Shown: positions 24,522-25,629 of the stretch, piece after piece
Numbering within the stretch: the first letter of the stretch is position 1
Layout of the letters: each line of letters starts with the position of its first letter
Assembly: GCA_900539915.1 (NCBI GenBank)
Contig: UQDU01000029.1
Span: forward strand, 1 to 25,629
DNA: 25,629 nucleotides
Source of the DNA: an uncultured Bacteroidales bacterium
Lineage (GTDB): Bacteria; Bacteroidota; Bacteroidia; Bacteroidales; Muribaculaceae
Direction of reading: 5' to 3'
Made by a program: the position numbers and the translations under genes
The notes under the pieces: generated by a model
Seen by the model: the letters and a program-made list of their open reading frames with translations, nothing else
What the model was told of the DNA's origin: nothing
Database searches by the model: none

Positions 24522-25571
24522 TTATATGACATCTAATTCATACACGATTACATGATGGTATCTCTCGCCGGGGCGCAGTATAGCCGACGGGAAACCGGGA
24601 TGGTTAGGCGCATCGGGAAACATCTGGCATTCGAGGGCCACTGCATCGTAATCCTTATAGTCCGCTCCATGACGGCCCTCGGGAGTGCCGCCGGTCAGCC
24701 AGTTGGCGGTATATAGCTGCATGCCGGGATACGTGGTCCTGACCGTCAGCCGCCGCCCTGATACGGGGCTGTAGAGCTCGGCACCCTTCACCGGAGTGCT
24801 GTGGCCGTCGTAAGCGTCAAAGGCATAGCAATGGTCATACCCTTTGCCATGGAGGAGGGCATCATAGTGCTCGCGGATGTCACGGCCTACCTCCTTAGGC
24901 TCGGTAAAATCCATGGGCGAGCCTGCCACCCTGCGCAGCGTGCCTGTCGGCTCGAGGGTATCGTCAGTCTCCACGTAGGAGGAGGCATTTATTTGCAGCA
25001 CATGCCTGAGGGCACAGCCTGAGCCTTCGCCGTCAAGATTCCAGTAGGCGTGGTTGGTCATGTTGACCGGGGTGGGAGCATCGGCTTCGGCGTCATACTC
25101 TATGGTCAGCACATTGTCATCGCTCCAGGTATATGTGACCTTTGCCGTCACATTGCCGGGATAACCGCTGTCGCCATCGGGACTGTGGAGGGTAAAGGCC
25201 ACACTGTCGGTGCCTATGTCATAGTTCCACAGACGGTTCTGGAAGCCTTCGGGGCCTCCGTGGAGATGGTGGGGGCCGCAGTTGACAGGCAGCTCATACT
25301 CCTTGCCGTCAAGGGTGAAACGGCCGTGGCAGATACGGTTGGCATAACGGCCCGGGGTCTTGCCCATAGTGGGGCCGTCATAAAGGTAGTCCGATATATT
25401 TCGGTATCCGAGCACCACATCGTCCATCTTGCCATTGCGGTCAGGCACGTTTATCTCTACGATGCCGGCCCCGATGGAGCTGAGCACCACGGATGCCCCT
25501 TTGTCGTTGGTCAGGGTTATTATAGCGGCATCACCCTTGGGAGTGGCTGCCGTGTCGAGAGTTATTTTCAT
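24522..25571 (-). CDS. galM: Aldose 1-epimerase (mutarotase)
   Basis: A 349-residue enzyme interconverting alpha and beta anomers of galactose or glucose, feeding the Leloir pathway. Active-site landmarks are complete: R75 (GRYANRI), H104 (HHLHGG), the catalytic acid H174 in MTNHAYWNL, D247, and the catalytic base E314 in VALECQMFPDAPN. No signal peptide is seen, so it is cytoplasmic. It is the first gene of the minus-strand run through menA. The 36-bp repeat begins only 5 bp upstream of its ATG, so its native promoter is either displaced or supplied by the repeat. Confidence 0.95.
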   Translation of the reverse strand: MKITLDTAATPKGDAAIITLTNDKGASVVLSSIGAGIVEINVPDRNGKMDDVVLGYRNISDYLYDGPTMGKTPGRYANRICHGRFTLDGKEYELPVNCGPHHLHGGPEGFQNRLWNYDIGTDSVAFTLHSPDGDSGYPGNVTAKVTYTWSDDNVLTIEYDAEADAPTPVNMTNHAYWNLDGEGSGCALRHVLQINASSYVETDDTLEPTGTLRRVAGSPMDFTEPKEVGRDIREHYDALLHGKGYDHCYAFDAYDGHSTPVKGAELYSPVSGRRLTVRTTYPGMQLYTANWLTGGTPEGRHGADYKDYDAVALECQMFPDAPNHPGFPSAILRPGERYHHVIVYELDVI

Positions 25572-25576
25572 GGGTC

Positions 25577-25612
25577 TTAGAGGGTGTTTAATAACAAAAG
25601 TTAAATCCTGAG
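25577..25612 (-). repeat. Right copy of the 36-bp inverted repeat, probable insertion-sequence end
   Basis: The reverse complement matches 18-53 at 34 of 36 positions. On the minus strand it contains TAACTTTTG (25595-25603), one base longer than a TAnnTTTG box, 23 bp before the galM ATG. It could serve as an outward promoter for galM; no upstream TTTG was found, so this is weak. Confidence 0.6.
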
Positions 25613-25629
25613 CTGCGGATTTTGAGATG

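Noticed and set aside
18..25612. The whole window as a composite transposon or genomic island
   Set aside because: The content is ordinary core genes with uniform style and no transposase or integrase. The inverted repeats are better explained as IS ends at contig breaks.

Overview
The window looks like a chromosomal segment (probably a whole contig) of a Bacteroidales bacterium, most likely Muribaculaceae. The evidence is a set of families largely confined to Bacteroidetes (proteins resembling DUF4290, DUF4293, DUF4924 and DUF6377, and an OmpA-type porin), the absence of Shine-Dalgarno sites, and repeated matches to the Bacteroidetes promoter (TTTG, 19-20 bp, TAnnTTTG). The family-level placement is inference.

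Layout. 68-1442 (minus): folB, then an unusual regulator that joins an RIC/hemerythrin-like di-iron domain to a LuxR helix-turn-helix. 1545-4963 (minus): an abundant-type OmpA protein and transketolase, each with a clear promoter. 5188-7909 (plus): endonuclease IV and an SLC45-type sugar transporter carrying a large extra domain, closed by a strong terminator. 8157-9651: divergent DUF4924 and TPR genes. 9661-15021 (minus): DUF4293, DUF4290, rimM, malic enzyme-PTA fusion and an MFS exporter. 15022-15488 is the only gene-free stretch over 300 bp; it holds the DUF4293 promoter, a REPIN-like repeat and the surE promoter. 15489-17966: surE converging on radC and a family 2 glycosyltransferase. 18102-20916 (plus): an exported bile-salt-hydrolase-like amidase and a membrane-anchored TPR/helix-turn-helix regulator. 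21070-25571 (minus): a compact four-gene run in the order galM, sugar nucleotidyltransferase, ABC-ATPase/Toprim (DUF4435-like) protein, menA.

Most genes are housekeeping: folate, pentose phosphate pathway, base excision repair, ribosome maturation, menaquinone, malate to pyruvate, galactose. There is no tRNA, rRNA, CRISPR array or transposase gene.

Four things stand out. (1) Two complete REPIN-like elements and one collapsed copy, built on GTAG-flanked 18-bp palindromes. (2) A single-chain ATPase-Toprim protein with the domain order of PARIS/OLD-type anti-phage effectors, sitting inside a metabolic operon. (3) A di-iron-domain/LuxR fusion that may sense O2 or NO. (4) A 36-bp inverted repeat at both ends of the window, with a fossil 18-bp copy between tkt and nfo, which looks like the two ends of an insertion sequence.
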